DNA from: an uncultured Ruegeria sp.
GTDB lineage: Bacteria > Pseudomonadota > Alphaproteobacteria > Rhodobacterales > Rhodobacteraceae
Direction of reading: 5' to 3'
Assembly (NCBI RefSeq): GCF_947500045.1
Contig: NZ_CANMQQ010000001.1
Coordinates: 62,001-126,000 of the forward strand
DNA: 64,000 bases
Part shown: one piece after another, positions 1 through 8,902 of the stretch
Numbering within the stretch: the first letter of the stretch is position 1
Layout: the number at the start of each line of letters is the position of its first letter
The notes under the pieces: generated by a model
Told to the model about the DNA's origin: nothing
Databases searched by the model: none
The model's input: the letters and a program-made list of their open reading frames with translations, nothing else
Program-made: the position numbers and the translations under genes

Positions 1-657
1 ATCTCCCAATCCGCCCGAGACCAACTGCAGTGCGCCAGCAGGTAAGATACCGCTGTCCAGCATGATCCGAACCGCCAACTCGGTGACATAGCAGCTGTTG
101 GTTGCTGGTTTCACGATGGCGGGGACGCCTGCCAGCAGTGTTGGGGCCAGCTTTTCCAGCATTCCCCAAACCGGAAAGTTGAATGCGTTAATATGGATCG
201 CCACGCCTAGCAAAGGGGTGCAGATGTGCTGCCCCAGAAACGTGCCGTTGCGCGAAAGTTGCTCGATTTCACCGTCCAGATAGACCTGCGCATCCGGCAT
301 CTCGCGCCTACCCTTAGAGGCGAAGACGAACATTGTGCCGATGCCACCGTCAATATCGATCAGATGGTCTTTTTGGGTGGCTCCAGTCTCGAAACTCAGA
401 TCGTAGAGTGCCTGTTTATGTGCCGAAAGCTCTTGTGAAAGGGCTTTGAGCATCCTCGCGCGGTCATGGAATGTGAGCTTGCGCAAGGCGGGACCGCCGG
501 TATTGCGTGCAAAATCAAGCATGGCCTGAACATCGAGCGCCGCGTTTCCAGCGGAGGCAAACGGCGCGCCGGTGATGGCGGATGCGATGGTACGTGCGCC
601 TTCGCCAGGCGCGACCCAAGTGCCAGCGGCAAAGCTGGAGATTTGATGCAGGGACAT
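1..657 (-). CDS. paaZ: PaaZ, N-terminal part (oxepin-CoA hydrolase / semialdehyde dehydrogenase)
   Basis: Reverse-strand reading from the ATG at 657 gives an open frame to the window edge (about 219 codons). It matches the aldehyde dehydrogenase half of PaaZ, with DIDGGIGTMFVFASKGRRE near residue 103 and HINAFNFPVWGMLEKLAPTL near 153. PaaZ opens the oxepin-CoA ring with a C-terminal MaoC-type hydratase and oxidises the resulting semialdehyde with this domain. The hydratase half lies outside the window, so completeness cannot be judged. The gene is 28 bases downstream of the TRAP large permease and probably co-transcribed with it. The ORF track shows only shadows here because the frame is cut by the edge. 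Confidence 0.9.
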   Translation of the reverse strand, partial: MSLHQISSFAAGTWVAPGEGARTIASAITGAPFASAGNAALDVQAMLDFARNTGGPALRKLTFHDRARMLKALSQELSAHKQALYDLSFETGATQKDHLIDIDGGIGTMFVFASKGRREMPDAQVYLDGEIEQLSRNGTFLGQHICTPLLGVAIHINAFNFPVWGMLEKLAPTLLAGVPAIVKPATNSCYVTELAVRIMLDSGILPAGALQLVSGGLGD

Positions 658-685
658 GGTGTTCTCCTGTTTGACTAGGTGGGGT

Positions 686-2038
686 CTAGTGCCCCAATGC
701 GCCCATTTGCTGCGGCAGGTACAGAACCACGATGGGTACCAGTACGATCAGCGCGAGGCGGAAGATATCGGCGATCCAGAATGGCGTGACGCCTCGGAAG
801 ATGGTGCCGGTCGAGACGTCGCCAACCACGCCTTTCAGGATGAAGACGTTCAGCCCTACGGGCGGGGTGATTAGCGAGATTTCGGTGACTACCACAACGA
901 CGATGCCGAACCAGATCGGGTCATAGCCGAGTGACGTAACCAACGGGAAAAAAATCGGGACTGTCAGCAACAGCATCGATAGGGATTCGAAGACGCAACC
1001 CAGAATGATATAGATCCCAAGGATCATCAGGATCACCACAAAGGGGGCGACGTCATACGCTGTGACCATCGCGATCAGCGCTTCTGGTAAACCGGCCAGA
1101 TTGATGAAGTTAGAAAAGATCTGCGCGCCGATAAGCACTGCGAACAAGGCGGATGCTGTGAAACAAGTCTCTTTCAAGACATCGAAGGTTGAGCCGATTG
1201 TCAGGCCACCACGAAACAGGGCGATCAGGAAGGCACCGGCAGCGCCCATGCCTGCGGCCTCGGTGGGTGAGAAAGTCAGGTTCAGGGGTTCAAAGTCGAA
1301 GGCTCCATAAAGCCCGCCGATCACCAGAAAGAACAGCAACAGCACGGCCCAAACTGAACCGAGCGCACGGATACGTTCGGGCCAGCTGGCGCGCTCCCCG
1401 GCCGGTCCGGCATCGGGGTTGCGCCAGACGGTCCAGCGCACTGCGAAGAGGTAGAAGAGGATGCCCAGGATGCCGGGAATAATCCCCGCCATGAACAGTT
1501 TTCCGATCGAGGTTTCCGTCAGCAGGCCGTAGATGACCAGAATGACCGATGGCGGGATCAGAATGCCAAGTGTGCCACCTGCAGCAATTGAAGCCGTCGA
1601 CAGCTCATCAGAATATCCATATCGGCGCATCTGCGGCATCGCGACCTTGGACATGGTTGCAGCGGTGGCCAGTGAAGATCCACAAATGGCCGAGAACCCG
1701 CCACAGGCTGCTACGGTCGCCATGGCGATGCCGCCGCGCATGTGGCCGAGAAAAGCGTTGGAAACCGCATAAAGCTCGCGTGCCATGCCGCCCTTGTTTA
1801 CGAACAGGCCCATTAGAATGAACAATGGCACGACCGACAGGCCATAATCCTGCGCGGTATCGGTGATCTGGCGGCCGACCATGGACATGGCAGCCTTCAA
1901 CCCGCGCTCGGACAGAATCGAGCCGCCGCGTTCGTAGGCAAAGCCCAATGTGCCGACCAGTCCCATGGCGAAAACAATGGGCAGGCGCACCAGCACCAAG
2001 ATCAAGACAATTGCAAATCCGATCAGCGCAGCGGTCAT
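686..2038 (-). CDS. TRAP transporter large permease, DctM family
   Basis: A 450-residue, strongly hydrophobic protein with about a dozen predicted membrane segments, typical of the DctM subunit that forms the ion-coupled channel of TRAP transporters. It starts with a helix rich in Ile/Val/Leu followed by GLVGTLGFAYERGG. Its ATG overlaps the stop of the small permease by four bases, indicating translational coupling. The set binding protein, small permease, large permease, paaZ reads as one operon facing the paaGIKR operon. A role in uptake of phenylacetate or a related aromatic acid is inferred only from this position. Confidence 0.92.
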   Translation of the reverse strand: MTAALIGFAIVLILVLVRLPIVFAMGLVGTLGFAYERGGSILSERGLKAAMSMVGRQITDTAQDYGLSVVPLFILMGLFVNKGGMARELYAVSNAFLGHMRGGIAMATVAACGGFSAICGSSLATAATMSKVAMPQMRRYGYSDELSTASIAAGGTLGILIPPSVILVIYGLLTETSIGKLFMAGIIPGILGILFYLFAVRWTVWRNPDAGPAGERASWPERIRALGSVWAVLLLFFLVIGGLYGAFDFEPLNLTFSPTEAAGMGAAGAFLIALFRGGLTIGSTFDVLKETCFTASALFAVLIGAQIFSNFINLAGLPEALIAMVTAYDVAPFVVILMILGIYIILGCVFESLSMLLLTVPIFFPLVTSLGYDPIWFGIVVVVVTEISLITPPVGLNVFILKGVVGDVSTGTIFRGVTPFWIADIFRLALIVLVPIVVLYLPQQMGALGH

Positions 2039-2541
2039 TGCAGGGGCTCCGACAGAATGTTGGGGGCAAAGGCTTTCAGCAATCCCGTGGCGATCATCAC
2101 CAGTGCGGTGATGGCAACGGACAGTGCGATGAACCAGCCGATCAGGTAGGTAGGGATCGAGAGATACTCGGTCACGTCCCCATAATCTCGTGCGCGTTCG
2201 GCCAGAACCCAGACGCGCTGTACCGGCCAGAACAGCATGATGCCGCTGACCACGTAAATTAAAACGTCGCGCGCGCGCGATAGATGAAAGCGACTAAAGA
2301 ACCCATCCGTCAGGTCGACCGCGATATGGCCATTGGTGGTAGAGACAATAGGGAGAACCGAGAACACCATTACGGCCATCAGAATGCGCGTCAGTTCGGT
2401 TGCAGCCTCAATGGGCGCGTTAAAGACCGAGCGCAGGATAACGTCGCAAAAAGTCATCACCATCAGGATGAACAAGGCAATACAGGCCACGATCACGGGG
2501 AGGGCGCTGGCACGGCGCACAAGCTGGATTATCGGGGTCAT
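2035..2541 (-). CDS. TRAP transporter small permease, DctQ family
   Basis: About 168 residues with four hydrophobic segments, as in DctQ proteins, which sit between the binding protein and the large permease. The longest frame begins at a TTG (2556), but the first ATG at 2541 gives the natural start MTPIIQLVRR; neither has a strong ribosome binding site. The 3' end overlaps the DctM-family start by four bases. Sequence conservation in this family is low, so the assignment rests on size, membrane pattern and being framed by DctP- and DctM-family genes. Confidence 0.88.
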   Translation of the reverse strand: MTPIIQLVRRASALPVIVACIALFILMVMTFCDVILRSVFNAPIEAATELTRILMAVMVFSVLPIVSTTNGHIAVDLTDGFFSRFHLSRARDVLIYVVSGIMLFWPVQRVWVLAERARDYGDVTEYLSIPTYLIGWFIALSVAITALVMIATGLLKAFAPNILSEPLQ

Positions 2542-2596
2542 GGGAAACTCGCGCAAGGTGGGGCAGGGCGGCGCAGATGGCCGCCCCGCAGTCGGA

Positions 2597-3616
2597 TCAG
2601 TTCGAGGACATTTCCGATTTGATCATGTCATAGGCGGCCTGGGCGTCGACGCCTGTTGCGTCAACCTCAGTGATAACCTTGCCACGGATGTCTTCGGCGA
2701 TGGCCGAGAATTTCTCCATATCCGCGTCACTGGCCGCGTTGATGGCATTGCCTTCAGTGGCTTCAGTCGCTTCACGACCGGTGGCGTCGATCTCATCCCA
2801 GATTTTACCGATCTCACGGCTGAGCGGTTCACCAAATACCTTTTCGTCCAGCGCCGCCTGCAAATCTGCTGGTAGATCAGCGAAAGTGTCTTCGTTCATG
2901 ATGAATGCAAATGAACCACGATAAAGGCCACCGGGCATCTCATAGACGTTCTGCGCAACTTCAGTCAGTTTGAAGCCCTTGCGAGATTCCAGCGGCATAA
3001 CAACACCGTCAGCAGCCTTCGACGCCAGCGTTTCATAGACTTTCGGGGCAGGCACCTGAATGCCAGTTGCACCCAGCGCCGCGCCAACGTCGCCGCCAAC
3101 ACCACCCGGAATACGTACCTTCAGGCCCGAAACTTCATCCAATGAAGTCACAGGCGTGCTGGAATGCAGCTGCGCGGGTCCGTGGGTGTGCAGGGCGATT
3201 ACCTTCACACCGCGATGTTCGTCAGCGGCTTTGAGGTGCTGATCATAGGCACGCCAATAGGCAACAGATGCATCCTCGGCCGAACCTTCATAGCCCGGAA
3301 GTTCGATCAACTTTGTGGTGACGAAGCGCCCTGGCTGGTAGCCATGGAAGATGATCGAGGCATCGGCTGCGCCGTCCATGATCAGGTCCATTTGTGCGGG
3401 CGGCGGAGCGATACCCAGTTTGAGTTCCGCGGTGACTTGTCCGTCGGTGGCCTCTTCTACCATCTCGACGAATTTGGGCCACATCTTTGCGTTTATGCCA
3501 TGGGTGGGCGGTGCCCAGCTGGAAATCGTCAGGGTGTAGTCCGCCGCAAAGGCGATGGTGCCTGATACCGCAAGTGTTGCGGACGCCAGCAGTGTTGTGA
3601 ACTTGGTGAATTTCAT
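2597..3616 (-). CDS. TRAP transporter substrate-binding protein, DctP family
   Basis: 339 residues with a clear signal peptide (cleavage expected after AFA, about residue 24). The periplasmic protein has the DctP-family fold; the conserved arginine that salt-bridges carboxylate ligands is the one in GLKVRIPGG (R168). The start is well supported by GAGGAG upstream. It is the first gene of the TRAP-paaZ operon and begins about 120 bases from the putative PaaR operator. The ligand is unknown. A carboxylate such as phenylacetate is likely from the arginine and from the context, but a related aromatic acid would fit equally. Confidence 0.92.
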   Translation of the reverse strand: MKFTKFTTLLASATLAVSGTIAFAADYTLTISSWAPPTHGINAKMWPKFVEMVEEATDGQVTAELKLGIAPPPAQMDLIMDGAADASIIFHGYQPGRFVTTKLIELPGYEGSAEDASVAYWRAYDQHLKAADEHRGVKVIALHTHGPAQLHSSTPVTSLDEVSGLKVRIPGGVGGDVGAALGATGIQVPAPKVYETLASKAADGVVMPLESRKGFKLTEVAQNVYEMPGGLYRGSFAFIMNEDTFADLPADLQAALDEKVFGEPLSREIGKIWDEIDATGREATEATEGNAINAASDADMEKFSAIAEDIRGKVITEVDATGVDAQAAYDMIKSEMSSN

Positions 3617-3737
3617 GACCGGGTCTCCTCCTCAAAAGCGCAAGTCGTGATTTGGTATTGGTTCGATTTGTAACTATCAACAGGGGCTAAACAAGTCTTA
3701 CCAGTCTGCCGAGTCACAAACGCTTGGAGAATTTATT

Positions 3738-3753
3738 GACCAACCGTTCGGTT
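3738..3753. promoter_or_regulatory. Candidate PaaR operator, paaG/TRAP divergent promoter
   Basis: GACCAACCGTTCGGTT contains AACCG-TT-CGGTT, a perfect 5-bp inverted repeat. The same site, with one difference in 16 bases, occurs in reverse orientation at 13799, and a 12/16 match lies at 12678. It is in the intergenic region shared by the TRAP-paaZ and paaGIKR operons. PaaR is a TetR-type regulator encoded in the latter, so this would be autoregulation. That PaaR is the binder is inference. Confidence 0.7.
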
Positions 3754-3795
3754 TATGCAAGAAGTTTGTTGTAACTTATGAAAAGCGAACCGGGT

Positions 3796-4581
3796 ATGTC
3801 CGACACGATTATTTCGCAGAATATGGGGCAATGGGTTGAAATCACACTTAATCGCCCAGATCGCCTAAACAGTTTCACCGATGAGATGCACTATGCCCTG
3901 CGCGCCGCACTTGAGGCTGCGCGCGACCAAGGGGCCCGGGCTGTGTTGCTAACCGGGGCCGGGCGCGGATTCTGTGCGGGACAAGATTTGGGGGATCGAA
4001 ACCCTGCAACGATGGATGGTCCGCCGGATTTGGGTAATACCGTGCGTACGTTTTATGCGCCTCTGGTACGCCTGATCCGTTCGCTTGAGTTTCCCGTTGT
4101 TTGTGCCGTCAATGGTGTCGCTGCTGGAGCTGGCGCGAATCTGGCCCTGGCCTGTGATGTGGTACTTGCTGCCGAATCTGCCAAGTTCATCCAGTCATTT
4201 TCCAAGGTCGGTCTGATCCCCGACACCGGAGGCAGTTGGCATCTGCCGCGCCTGTTGGGTGAGGCGCGGGCCAAGGGGCTGGCCCTGACCGGGCAGCCAT
4301 TGCCTGCGCAACAGGCCGCAGATTGGGGGTTGATCTGGAAAGCAATCCCAGACGCCGATTTGATGACCGAGGCTCGCACGCTGGCGGGACAGTTCGCCGA
4401 TGGCCCGACGCTGGGGCTGGGCTTGACGAAACAGACGATTCAGGCGGCTGTTACGAACACTTTGACTGATCATCTGGAAATTGAGGCTGACGCGATGAAA
4501 ACCTGTGGCGAAAGCGCAGACTATGCCGAGGGCGTTACCGCGTTTCTGGAAAAACGCGCGCCGAAGTTCCGGGGAGAATGA
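3796..4581 (+). CDS. paaG: PaaG, 1,2-epoxyphenylacetyl-CoA isomerase
   Basis: Crotonase-fold enzyme of about 261 residues, isomerising the ring-epoxide of phenylacetyl-CoA to oxepin-CoA. Visible hallmarks are the oxyanion-hole segments GFCAGQDLGDR and VNGVAAGAGAN and the LIPDTGG segment that carries the catalytic aspartate in PaaG proteins. The longest frame starts at 3778, but MSDTIISQN at 3796 matches the usual N-terminus; no strong Shine-Dalgarno distinguishes them. First gene of paaG-paaI-paaK-paaR, directly downstream of the putative PaaR site. It is separated from paaI by one base. Confidence 0.9.
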   Translation: MSDTIISQNMGQWVEITLNRPDRLNSFTDEMHYALRAALEAARDQGARAVLLTGAGRGFCAGQDLGDRNPATMDGPPDLGNTVRTFYAPLVRLIRSLEFPVVCAVNGVAAGAGANLALACDVVLAAESAKFIQSFSKVGLIPDTGGSWHLPRLLGEARAKGLALTGQPLPAQQAADWGLIWKAIPDADLMTEARTLAGQFADGPTLGLGLTKQTIQAAVTNTLTDHLEIEADAMKTCGESADYAEGVTAFLEKRAPKFRGE

Positions 4582-4582
4582 C

Positions 4583-5011
4583 ATGACGCCGAAGGAGCGC
4601 GCTCAGAAAGCAGCCGCGGCCATGTGGGGCCGGGACAATGCCTCGAAATGGGCAGGAATGGAACTGGCAGAGGTGGATGAAGGGACGGCTACTTTGACGT
4701 TGCAGGTTGCTGACCATCATTGCAATGGGCACGGTATCTGCCATGGCGGCGTGACTTTCATGCTGGCAGACAGCGCCTTTGCCTTTGCCTGTAACAGCCG
4801 CAACCAGTCCACGGTCGCGCAGCACAACGTGATCAGTTTCATCGCCCCGGCACAGTCCGGCGACCTACTGACGGCCCGCGCGACAGAACAAAGCCTGACC
4901 GGGCGCAGTGGCATTTATGACGTAACCGTAACCAACCAGACCGGCCAAAAGATCGCAGAGTTTCGGGGCTTTTCCCGCGCGGTCAAAGGGCCGGTGTTTG
5001 ACGAGACCTGA
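4583..5011 (+). CDS. paaI: PaaI, hotdog-fold acyl-CoA thioesterase
   Basis: 142 residues with the PaaI signature HGICHGGVTFMLADSAFAF; the histidine-glycine motif and D63 correspond to the catalytic site of hotdog thioesterases. PaaI releases CoA from dead-end ring-hydroxylated phenylacetyl-CoA products and so rescues the CoA pool. The ORF track begins at 4505 inside paaG, but the ATG at 4583 has GGGGAGAATGAC just upstream, partly formed by the end of paaG, and gives the normal length. Translationally linked to paaG. Confidence 0.9.
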   Translation: MTPKERAQKAAAAMWGRDNASKWAGMELAEVDEGTATLTLQVADHHCNGHGICHGGVTFMLADSAFAFACNSRNQSTVAQHNVISFIAPAQSGDLLTARATEQSLTGRSGIYDVTVTNQTGQKIAEFRGFSRAVKGPVFDET

Positions 5012-5026
5012 GACGAGAGGGATTGC

Positions 5027-6334
5027 ATGAAGGATCTTACCCCGAACAAGGCGGATCTTGATCCGATCGAGATCGCCTCGATTGATGAAATACGCACGCT
5101 ACAGCTGGATCGGCTCAAGTGGTCGCTCCGCCATGCCTATGACAACGTACCCATGTACAAGCAGCGGTTTGACGAGGCCGGGGTGCACCCGGATGACCTG
5201 CAATCTCTGAGCGATCTGGCGCGTTTCCCGTTCACCTACAAGAACGATTTGCGAGAAAACTACCCGTTTGGCCTGTTCGCCGTCCCGCGCGAGCAGATTA
5301 TCCGTGTCCATGCCTCGTCGGGAACCACCGGTAAGCCGACCGTTGTGGGCTATACTCAGGGCGATATCGACAATTGGGCGGATCTGGTAGCGCGCTCCTT
5401 GCGGGCTAGCGGCTTGCGCCGTGGTGACATGGTACACAACGCTTATGGCTATGGCCTGTTCACCGGCGGTTTGGGCGCGCATTACGGGATCGAGCGTCTG
5501 GGGGCCACGGTTGTCCCGATGAGCGGGGGGCAGACAGCCAAGCAGGTAGATCTGATCACCGATTTTAAGCCGGACGGGATCATGGTGACGCCGTCCTACA
5601 TGCTGAACATTCTTGAGCAGTATCATAAGATTGGCCTCGATCCACGCGAATGCTCGTTAGCCGTCGGCGTCTTTGGTGCTGAACCTTGGACTGATTCGAT
5701 GCGGGCCGAGGTTGAGCAGGCCTTCGACATGCATGCTGTCGATATCTACGGCCTGTCCGAGATCATGGGGCCGGGTGTTGCTAATGAGTGTGTTGAAACC
5801 AAAGACGGGCCGGTAATCTGGGAAGATCACTTCTATCCCGAGATCATCGACCCCGTGACCGGCGAAGTTCTACCAGATGGTGAGATTGGCGAACTGGTCT
5901 TCACTACGCTGACCAAAGAAGGCCTTCCGATGGTCCGCTATCGCACCCGTGACCTGACGCGGCTGCTGCCCGGCACGGCGCGGTCGATGCGACGGATGGA
6001 AAAGATCACCGGACGTTCGGACGACATGATCATTCTGCGCGGCGTCAACGTCTTCCCGAGCCAAATCGAAGAGCAGGTTCTAGCCACGGGCGGCCTTGCA
6101 CCCTATTACCAGATCGAGCTTTACAAAGCCGGTCGGATGGACGCGATGCGCGTACATGTCGAGGCGACACCGGACGCGACAGATGAACTGAGCAAAACCG
6201 CTGCTGCCCGGATGCTGTCACGACGGATCAAAGAGGTGGTTGGCATCTCGACCGAGATCGATATAGGCGAACCGGGCGAGGTCGAACGTAGCCAGGGCAA
6301 GGCCCGCCGCGTGATCGATAATCGGGACAGTTAA
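5027..6334 (+). CDS. paaK: PaaK, phenylacetate-CoA ligase
   Basis: 435 residues, the usual size. The AMP-binding loop SSGTTGKPT is at residues 97-105, the adenylate motif YGLSEIMGPG near 242, and YRTRDL near 305. It activates phenylacetate with ATP and CoA to phenylacetyl-CoA, the entry step of the aerobic hybrid pathway, in the cytoplasm. It lies 15 bases behind paaI with GAGAGGGATTGC before the ATG, and 22 bases before paaR. Confidence 0.95.
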   Translation: MKDLTPNKADLDPIEIASIDEIRTLQLDRLKWSLRHAYDNVPMYKQRFDEAGVHPDDLQSLSDLARFPFTYKNDLRENYPFGLFAVPREQIIRVHASSGTTGKPTVVGYTQGDIDNWADLVARSLRASGLRRGDMVHNAYGYGLFTGGLGAHYGIERLGATVVPMSGGQTAKQVDLITDFKPDGIMVTPSYMLNILEQYHKIGLDPRECSLAVGVFGAEPWTDSMRAEVEQAFDMHAVDIYGLSEIMGPGVANECVETKDGPVIWEDHFYPEIIDPVTGEVLPDGEIGELVFTTLTKEGLPMVRYRTRDLTRLLPGTARSMRRMEKITGRSDDMIILRGVNVFPSQIEEQVLATGGLAPYYQIELYKAGRMDAMRVHVEATPDATDELSKTAAARMLSRRIKEVVGISTEIDIGEPGEVERSQGKARRVIDNRDS

Positions 6335-6356
6335 CGCAGAGACGGAGTGTAGTGTT

Positions 6357-6953
6357 TTGGCGCGCACAATAGCAAAAGACCACGACCACAAACGGACCCG
6401 TATCCTGAAATCCGCTGCACGCGTTTTCGCGCAGGAAGGATTTGATCGGGCGTCGATGTCCCAACTGGCGCGGGAATGCGGGATATCCAAGGCCAATATC
6501 TATCACTACTACGACAGCAAGGACGCCATTCTGTTCGACATGCTCAACAGCTACTTGCTGCAGCTTCGTGACCAGGTTTGTGGTCTGTGCCTTGAAGGGC
6601 TGGAGCCTGCAGATCGCCTGAGGCGCGTGGTGCTGGAAATCCTGCTGGCTTATCAGGGTGTGGATGATGAGCACCGTGTGCAAACCAGCGGAATGACTGC
6701 GTTGCCCGAGGAACAGCAAAAACTGCTGCGCGGCTATCAGCGAGATATGGTTGTGTTCGTCAGCGACATCATCGCCAGCATTTCGCCCGCGACTTTCAAG
6801 AATGATGCGGCCAAGCTTCGGGCAACCACTATGTCCGTCTTCGGGATGCTGAACTGGTTTTATATGTGGAATGCTGGCGCGGATGCCAATGCACGCAGCG
6901 ACTACGCCGCGCTAGTCAGCGATCTGACACTGTCGGGTGTTAACGGTCTTTGA
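6357..6953 (+). CDS. paaR: PaaR, TetR-family regulator of phenylacetate catabolism
   Basis: 198 residues with an N-terminal TetR helix-turn-helix (MSQLARECGISKANIYHYY, about residues 34-52) and a ligand-binding C-terminal half. The start is a TTG preceded by GGAG at nine bases; no upstream in-frame ATG exists. PaaR proteins of this type repress paa genes and respond to phenylacetyl-CoA. It is last in paaGIKR, so it is probably autoregulated through the 16-bp site at 3738. The near-identical sites at 12678 and 13799 suggest it controls three promoters in this window. Confidence 0.85.
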   Translation: MARTIAKDHDHKRTRILKSAARVFAQEGFDRASMSQLARECGISKANIYHYYDSKDAILFDMLNSYLLQLRDQVCGLCLEGLEPADRLRRVVLEILLAYQGVDDEHRVQTSGMTALPEEQQKLLRGYQRDMVVFVSDIIASISPATFKNDAAKLRATTMSVFGMLNWFYMWNAGADANARSDYAALVSDLTLSGVNGL

Positions 6954-7032
6954 CGCAGGGTTTGGTTCAAAGTTAATTAGCCTCTGTCGTATGAATGGGT
7001 CGTTATACAGCAGTTCCCTCGCCGCAAGAGCC

Positions 7033-7045
7033 AGCCTCAGAGGCT
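7033..7045 (-). terminator. Small hairpin at the end of the paaJABCDE operon
   Basis: AGCCTC-A-GAGGCT is a perfect 6-bp inverted repeat that overlaps the stop codon of the last gene of the minus-strand operon. It lacks a following T-run, so termination by it alone is doubtful. Confidence 0.25.
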
Positions 7046-7802
7046 AGGGTGCTTTGAGCCCTAGTTTAGCGATTTGCTCGGTCGCTTTGCCAATCCAAAG
7101 ATCTTTCATCTCGACCCCGGTCAGCTGCCGTAGCCCCAGCTTGCGGAGGGCGCCGGTTCTATCCGTAGCCCCGGTGCCGAAACTGGCCGCCACGCGGGGC
7201 CACCAATAATCGACCGAGACCTGCATCGTAGCAGCCTTCCCCTGTTCGATCAGCTTGATCGCGCCTTCAACGGCAAGTTCCCCATGACGTGCCTCAATTG
7301 GGGCGATGTCGCGGAAGGCTTCGGCCAGAGGCTGATAGGATATCTGTGAGAATTCGGCGAGTTGAACATCAACAGCCTGACTCATCAGCAAGTTCATCAC
7401 CACAGCATCCTCCCATCCTTCAATGGGATAGTTGAACACCGCTAGGCGCATATCATGTTCGGACCGCGTCGCCCCGATATCCGCATCGCGATCCAGTCGT
7501 GTGGTCCAAGGGTGGTGATTGGCATAGCGGTCGGTATTGGCCCCGAACTCGCCCATGATTTTCAGAACACGATCCGCATTATCGGTCTTTTCCAACACGA
7601 TCTTTGCCGCAGCGATGCGTTCCTTGATGCCAGGCCCCTGATTGATGATATCGGCAAACCCCGCAGCCCCTGCCAGTTCGCTATCCACGAAGGTCGCCAT
7701 CAGCTTCATGAGCTCTGCGCGATAGCGTGGCGGAACATTGGTCGGGTTACTCAGTACGCCACCTGCTGCCAGATAACTCTCGATTGTCATGTCTTCAGCC
7801 AT
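7044..7802 (-). CDS. PaaA/PaaC-like ferritin-fold protein, seventh gene of the paa operon
   Basis: About 252 residues, related to the PaaA/PaaC catabolic family. It is a third such subunit next to genuine paaA and paaC. It keeps a second metal motif EARH (about residues 170-173) and a glutamate in SELAG (42), but where PaaA has EAGH it has EKTD (71-74), so the diiron site is altered. The start at 7802 has GGAG five bases upstream. The gene follows paaE by about a dozen bases. It may be an accessory or divergent oxygenase subunit, or assist assembly. I know no established function. Confidence 0.75.
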   Translation of the reverse strand: MAEDMTIESYLAAGGVLSNPTNVPPRYRAELMKLMATFVDSELAGAAGFADIINQGPGIKERIAAAKIVLEKTDNADRVLKIMGEFGANTDRYANHHPWTTRLDRDADIGATRSEHDMRLAVFNYPIEGWEDAVVMNLLMSQAVDVQLAEFSQISYQPLAEAFRDIAPIEARHGELAVEGAIKLIEQGKAATMQVSVDYWWPRVAASFGTGATDRTGALRKLGLRQLTGVEMKDLWIGKATEQIAKLGLKAP

Positions 7803-7814
7803 CATTCTCTCCGT

Positions 7815-8888
7815 CTACTGGTCGTAGTCCACGACCACAGTGTCTGTCAGCGGATAGGCCTGACAACTCAGGACATAACCTTTCTCGACCTCGTAGTCTT
7901 CCAGTGCATGATTTGCGATCATCTCAACATCGCCTTCCAGCACCCGGCAGCGACAGGTCGAGCAGACCCCGGCCTTGCAGGCGTAGGGCGCGTCCATCGC
8001 GTTCTCCAAGGCAGCTTCAAGGATCGATTGGTCCTTGGGCATGGTGATTGTCTGCGTTGCCCCGTCCATGGTGACCGAAGCTTTGGTCTGGTTCGCCTGA
8101 GACGCTGTGCCCGACCCGCTCACCTTGCGTTTGGCCCGACCGGGTTGCGCGCTTGCAAACAGTTCAAACTTGATCTGCCCATCTTCCAATCCATGCGCGC
8201 GCAACGCAGAGGCGATGCCCAGCATCATGGGCTCGGGTCCGCAGATAAAGGCCGTATCGACGTTCTGGATGTCGATCCAGTGCTCGAACAGTTCGGCGCA
8301 TTTCTCTTGCGTGACCAGCCCAGTGAAAAGCTCAATCTCTTGCGCGTCGGTTTCCAGAATGTGGATGACGTTTAGGCGCCCCATGTAGAGGTTTTTGAGG
8401 TCTTCAAGCTCTTCGCGAAACATGATCGTGTTCACGCCCTTGTTGGCATAAACCAATGTGAAACGGGAATGTGGCTCTTGCGCGAGTGTGGTTTTCAGGA
8501 TCGAAAGAACCGGGGTAATGCCTGACCCGCCTGCAAAGCCCAGATATTGCCTTTCGGCGGTCGGATCGATTGCGGTGTGAAAGCTGCCCATCGGAGGCAT
8601 CGCTTGCACCGTATCGCCGACCTGAAGATCGGTGTTGGCCCAAGTCGAGAACGCGCCACCATCCACGCGCTTGATACCCACCTGCAAAATGCCGTCATCC
8701 TTACCCGCACAGATCGAATAGGACCGGCGCAGCTCTTCCCCGTCGAATTTGCGGCGGAAGGTCAGGTACTGACCTTGAGTGAAGTCGAATTCTTCGGCTG
8801 AACCATTCACTGGCTTCAACGTCACTACCACCGCATCGCGGATGGTTTTTTGAACATCGGTGACTTCCAAATCATGAAAGCGTGCCAT
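7815..8888 (-). CDS. paaE: PaaE, NAD(P)H-dependent reductase of phenylacetyl-CoA epoxidase
   Basis: About 357 residues: an FAD-binding ferredoxin-reductase module (RRSYSICAG), a nucleotide-binding module (GFAGGSGITPVLSI) and a C-terminal plant-type 2Fe-2S domain with CKAGVCSTCRC and a fourth cysteine in LSCQAYP. It passes electrons from NADPH to the diiron centre of PaaA. The start at 8888 is preferred over the longer frame because GGGAGGATC precedes it. The upstream paaD stop is 14 bases away. Confidence 0.93.
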   Translation of the reverse strand: MARFHDLEVTDVQKTIRDAVVVTLKPVNGSAEEFDFTQGQYLTFRRKFDGEELRRSYSICAGKDDGILQVGIKRVDGGAFSTWANTDLQVGDTVQAMPPMGSFHTAIDPTAERQYLGFAGGSGITPVLSILKTTLAQEPHSRFTLVYANKGVNTIMFREELEDLKNLYMGRLNVIHILETDAQEIELFTGLVTQEKCAELFEHWIDIQNVDTAFICGPEPMMLGIASALRAHGLEDGQIKFELFASAQPGRAKRKVSGSGTASQANQTKASVTMDGATQTITMPKDQSILEAALENAMDAPYACKAGVCSTCRCRVLEGDVEMIANHALEDYEVEKGYVLSCQAYPLTDTVVVDYDQ

Positions 8889-8902
8889 CCGGTGATCCTC
8901 CC

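Noticed and set aside
7455-8375. 306-residue plus-strand ORF in the paa region
   Set aside because: It is antisense to paaE and the extra PaaA-like gene, both of which have clear motifs. Composition is Arg/His-rich as in shadow frames.
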